NCBI GenBank assembly: GCA_964641395.1
Contig: CAZXKQ010000028.1
Span: 1 to 24,025 of the forward strand
DNA from: CANQBR01 sp964641395
Lineage (GTDB): Bacteria; Bacillota; Negativicutes; Acidaminococcales; Acidaminococcaceae
Direction of reading: 5' to 3'
DNA: 24,025 bases
The position numbers were made by a program, and so were the translations under genes. Positions 21,393 through 24,025 of this stretch are shown here, one piece after another. How positions within the stretch are numbered: position 1 is the stretch's first letter; every line of letters begins with the position of its first letter. A model generated the notes under the pieces. The model did not search any database and was not told the DNA's origin. It saw nothing but the letters and a program-made list of their open reading frames with translations.

Positions 21393-22355
21393 GTGATTGG
21401 AATAGAAGATCCTAAATTGGTTACATCCGAAATCGATGGCCGGCATGGCACCTTCGTTTGGGAACCTTTGGAGAGAGGCTACGGCATTACCCTGGGTAAT
21501 AGCCTGCGTCGGGTTTTGCTTTCTTCCTTGCCTGGCGTAGCCGTCTACTATGTACTGATTGACGGGGTTTTGCATGAGTTTTCCACCATCCCCGGGGTAC
21601 GGGAGGACGTGGCGGACATCATCCTCAACATCAAGGCCCTCTGCCTGAAGATGCACGGTGACGACGAGGAGAAGACCCTCTACCTGGAGTGCAGCGGTGA
21701 AGGAGAGGTTACGGCGGCCAACATCCAGGCGGACGCCGACGTGGAGATCCTCAACAAGGATCTGCACATCGCCACCTTGGACACGGATGGCCGTCTGAAG
21801 ATGGAAATCCATGTGAAGAGGGGCAGGGGCTATGTGCCGGCGGACAAGAACAAGCAGGAAGACCAGCCCATAGGCATCATACCGGTGGACTCCATCTTCT
21901 CTCCCATCACCAGGGTGCAGTTCGCCGTCAGCGATACCAGGGTAGGCAACATCACCAACTTTGACAGGCTCACCTTGAACGTATGGACCGATGGCAGCAT
22001 CACCCCGGATGCGGCGGTGAACCTGGCGGCCCAGATCCTCATCGACTACCTGAACCTGTTGAAGATAGGGGAGAGCGAAAGCCAGGCGGTCATCGCCCCC
22101 AGCGGCAAGGAGGAGGCGGAGGGGAAGCAGAAGCCGGCGGACGGGCCGGACACCATGCCCATCGACGAGCTGGACCTGTCGGTGCGCAGCAACAATTGCC
22201 TGCGCCGCCACGGCATCCTGGTAGTAGGGGACCTGGTGAAGATGAACGAAGAGGACCTGATGAAGGTGCGTAACCTGGGGAAGAAGTCCTTAGACGAGAT
22301 CAAGAAGAAGCTGGCTGACTTTGGCTACAGCCTGGCCAAGGCCGGCGAGGAATGA
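21393..22355 (+). CDS. rpoA: DNA-directed RNA polymerase alpha subunit
   Basis: A 320-residue subunit. The N-terminal domain (about 1-230) carries the dimerisation motif GITLGNSLRRVLLSSLPG (31-48). The C-terminal domain (about 255-312) keeps the DNA-contact residues known from E. coli at the same numbers: R265, N268, C269 and GKKS at 296-299. The linker (about 232-255) is acidic and Lys-rich. The subunit nucleates core enzyme assembly and its CTD binds A/T-rich UP elements and activators. It starts at GTG 21393 behind AAAGGAGGAGG. The 66-nt gap from rpsD holds a small hairpin GCCTCC/GGAGGC (21338-21355) with no T-run. Confidence 0.98.
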   Translation: MIGIEDPKLVTSEIDGRHGTFVWEPLERGYGITLGNSLRRVLLSSLPGVAVYYVLIDGVLHEFSTIPGVREDVADIILNIKALCLKMHGDDEEKTLYLECSGEGEVTAANIQADADVEILNKDLHIATLDTDGRLKMEIHVKRGRGYVPADKNKQEDQPIGIIPVDSIFSPITRVQFAVSDTRVGNITNFDRLTLNVWTDGSITPDAAVNLAAQILIDYLNLLKIGESESQAVIAPSGKEEAEGKQKPADGPDTMPIDELDLSVRSNNCLRRHGILVVGDLVKMNEEDLMKVRNLGKKSLDEIKKKLADFGYSLAKAGEE

Positions 22356-22371
22356 CGAGGAGGAAAAGCAC

Positions 22372-22710
22372 ATGGCATATAGAAAGCTGGGCCGTAATTC
22401 CAGTAACCGGAAGGCACTGTTTCGCAGCATACTCACTTCCTTCTTCAGATACGGCAGAATAGAGACCACCATCACCAAGGCCAAGGAGGTGGCCTCTCTG
22501 TCCGCCCACCTGCTGACCTTGGCTAAGCGGGGGGACCTTCATGCCCGCCGCCAGGTGGCTGCCGTACTGTTGGACGAGGGAGTGACCAAGAAGCTGTTTG
22601 ACGAGATCGCTCCTAAGTACAAGGACAGGCCGGGCGGCTACACCCGGATCTACCGCACCGCCCCCCGGCGGGGGGATGCGGCCGAGATGGCCATTATCGA
22701 GCTAGTCTAG
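22372..22710 (+). CDS. rplQ: 50S ribosomal protein bL17
   Basis: A 112-residue bL17, last gene of the alpha operon. It begins MAYRKLGRNSSNRKALFRS and ends with the YKDRPGGYTRIYRTAPRRGDA region (83-103). It lies by the tunnel exit. I chose ATG 22372, preceded by GAGGAGG; an in-frame ATG at 22321 overlaps rpoA and adds 17 unrelated residues. A strong terminator follows 17 nt after the stop. Confidence 0.97.
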   Translation: MAYRKLGRNSSNRKALFRSILTSFFRYGRIETTITKAKEVASLSAHLLTLAKRGDLHARRQVAAVLLDEGVTKKLFDEIAPKYKDRPGGYTRIYRTAPRRGDAAEMAIIELV

Positions 22711-22727
22711 GCTCCAAGGGCTCTTTT

Positions 22728-22757
22728 AAAGCAGGGAGGCAGCTTCCTGCTTTTTCT
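22728..22757 (+). terminator. Intrinsic terminator of the ribosomal cluster
   Basis: AAAGCAGGGAG (22728-22738) pairs with CTTCCTGCTTT (22743-22753) with one G-T wobble and the four-base loop GCAG, followed by a T-run through 22755. It closes the S10-spc-alpha transcript after rplQ. A second inverted repeat, CTGCCCCT (22758-22765) with AGGGGCAG (22781-22788), follows immediately but has no T-run. Confidence 0.9.
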
Positions 22758-22815
22758 CTGCCCCTGCCTGGTCCAGAAGAAGGGGCAGGCCCGGGCCTGG
22801 GACAGGAGGTATGTC

Positions 22816-24018
22816 ATGCTGAGCAAAAGCTTTATCGAATTCTTATACGAGGCGGCCTACATCCAGCGCTGGAACGACCACATCCGCCCTAACGGCTTTA
22901 CGGAACTGGACAAGCAGGCCCACAAGATGATGATCATGTACGTGCTGGCCCGCCATGAGGAGGACGACCACGGGGCGGCGCTGGACTGGCAGGTGCTGAT
23001 CGAGGGGGGCATCTTCGAGTTCTTGCACCGCAACGTGCTCACCGACATCAAGCCGCCGGTCTTTCACGAGCTGATGCGCAAGCAGGGGCCGGCCTTGAAC
23101 GAGTGGGTCTACCAGGAGCTGCAGCGCCGCATCCCCGATATCGACCCAGACTTTTTGGCCGCCCTGGGCCGCTACTTTGCCGACGACGGGGCCCACAAGA
23201 AGGAGAAGCAGCTGCTGCGGGCCGCCCACTACCTGGCCAGCCAGTGGGAGTTCGACATCATCTACCACTTTAACCAGGGCATCTACGGCATCGACGACAC
23301 CAAGCAGGCCATCGAAAGCGAGCTGGAGGAGCACTTCGACCTGGCAGGGGTGCAGAAGCTGGCCCTGCAGGGGAAGACGAAGAAGTTCATCGACCTGGTA
23401 GGGCAGCTGCGCTTCCAGAAGCGCTGGGCCCAGAGCCCCCGGGTGCCGGAGACCAGCGTGATGGGCCACATGCTGTTGGTGGCCATCATGGGCTACTGCT
23501 GCGCCAGGGAGCTGGGGGCCTGCAAGGAGAGGCTGGTGGACGACTTCTTCTGCGGCCTCTTCCACGACCTGCCGGAGGTGCTGACCAGGGACATCATCTC
23601 CCCTGTGAAGCGCAGCGTAGAGGGGCTGGACAACCTGATCAAGGAGATCGAAAGGCGGATGGTAGAGGACAAGCTGCTGCCCCTGCTGCCCTCCTCCTGG
23701 CACCAGGACATCAATTACTACACCCAGAACGAATTCAAGGACAAGGTGCTGCTAGAGGGGAAGGAGGTGCTGGTGGACACCGCCGCCATCAACGAACGCT
23801 ACAACGTGGACGGCCAGGGCTACAGGCCGGTGGACGGCAGCATCATCAAGGGCTGCGACAACCTGGCGGCCTTCGTGGAGGTGTGGCTGAGCCGGGCCTG
23901 CGGCATCACCTCCAAGCACCTGTTGCAGGGGGAGGAGAGCCTGCGGAGGGACTACAAGGACAGGGTGATCGGGGGCATAGACTTCGGGGCCCTCTTTGAC
24001 CAGTTCCCGCCCCAGTAG
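22816..24018 (+). CDS. Tandem HD-domain protein, YfbR-like
   Basis: A 400-residue cytoplasmic-looking protein. The C-terminal half (about 197-370) resembles YfbR-type 5'-deoxynucleotidases: RW (203-204), metal ligands H218, H250-D251 and D348, plus E254 and D259 in the HDLPEVLTRDI motif (250-260). The N-terminal half repeats the layout: RW (18-19), H36, and HRNVLTDI (71-78), where the HD aspartate has become R72 and the distal Asp ligand is lost. So one active and one decayed HD domain are likely. The family dephosphorylates nucleoside 5'-monophosphates; the substrate here is unknown. AGGAGGT (22804-22810) precedes ATG 22816. No clear promoter lies in the 58 nt after the ribosomal terminator. 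Confidence 0.82.
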   Translation: MLSKSFIEFLYEAAYIQRWNDHIRPNGFTELDKQAHKMMIMYVLARHEEDDHGAALDWQVLIEGGIFEFLHRNVLTDIKPPVFHELMRKQGPALNEWVYQELQRRIPDIDPDFLAALGRYFADDGAHKKEKQLLRAAHYLASQWEFDIIYHFNQGIYGIDDTKQAIESELEEHFDLAGVQKLALQGKTKKFIDLVGQLRFQKRWAQSPRVPETSVMGHMLLVAIMGYCCARELGACKERLVDDFFCGLFHDLPEVLTRDIISPVKRSVEGLDNLIKEIERRMVEDKLLPLLPSSWHQDINYYTQNEFKDKVLLEGKEVLVDTAAINERYNVDGQGYRPVDGSIIKGCDNLAAFVEVWLSRACGITSKHLLQGEESLRRDYKDRVIGGIDFGALFDQFPPQ

Positions 24019-24025
24019 GGGTCAG

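Noticed and set aside
20796..22211. Antisense reading frame (471 codons) spanning rpsD and rpoA
   Set aside because: It crosses two certain genes and their intergenic gap and looks like translated complement, not protein.
22758..22788. Second inverted repeat after rplQ as an extra terminator
   Set aside because: It has no T-run after the right arm. It may be a leader hairpin of the HD gene, but that is not supported further.
1..24025. CRISPR array, insertion sequence, phage attachment site or defence island
   Set aside because: No spaced direct-repeat array beyond the three-copy TTCACA run, no transposase, integrase, nuclease or terminal inverted repeats were found. The gene content is core genome.

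Overview
The window is a GC-rich bacterial chromosome segment. Its core, about 3.6 to 22.8 kb, is the universally conserved str-S10-spc-alpha ribosomal protein supercluster, with all genes on the + strand. Several features point to the Bacillota (Firmicutes). There is an L7Ae/YbxF-type small protein directly before rpsL. uS14 is the zinc-binding type Z form. adk sits between secY and infA, and the adenylate kinase carries a four-cysteine zinc lid. Shine-Dalgarno (SD) sequences are strong AAGGAGG types. The GC-rich codon use suggests a high-GC lineage (some Negativicutes or Clostridia), but I cannot fix the genus by eye.

Layout. Positions 1-66 hold a terminator for an upstream gene outside the window. 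Positions 194-1352 encode a split chromate transporter (two half-size ChrA proteins) behind a possible promoter. Positions 1432-1624 form a compact self-contained unit: consensus promoter, tRNA-Arg(CCG), intrinsic terminator. Positions 1653-3264 form a three-gene unit (4HBT/YbgC-like thioesterase, CofE-like gamma-glutamyl ligase-family protein, membrane-anchored protein of unknown function) ended by a strong terminator. Positions 3327-3692 have no gene but contain two promoter-like elements. One is a -10 box preceded by three TTCACA repeats exactly 11 bp apart; the other is a near-consensus promoter for the ribosomal cluster.

The ribosomal cluster runs rplGB-rpsL-rpsG-fusA-tuf, then a terminator, then rpsJ-rplC-rplD-rplW-rplB-rpsS-rplV-rpsC-rplP-rpmC-rpsQ-rplN-rplX-rplE-rpsZ-rpsH-rplF-rplR-rpsE-rpmD-rplO-secY-adk-infA-rpmJ-rpsM-rpsK-rpsD-rpoA-rplQ, closed by a second strong terminator. 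Together these genes supply ribosomal proteins, elongation factors EF-G and EF-Tu, initiation factor IF-1, the SecY translocon core, adenylate kinase and the RNA polymerase alpha subunit. map (methionine aminopeptidase), normally between adk and infA in Bacillota, is absent, and rpoB/rpoC do not precede the cluster. The last gene (22816-24018) is a 400-residue HD-domain protein. Its C-terminal half looks like a YfbR-type 5'-nucleotidase, and its N-terminal half looks like a decayed copy of the same domain.

Most of the window is ordinary core genome. The parts most worth a second look are the phased TTCACA repeat promoter and its gene-free transcript, the loss of map, the tandem HD protein, and the CofE-like protein with no F420 genes nearby. 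I see no clear new defence, mobile or CRISPR system.
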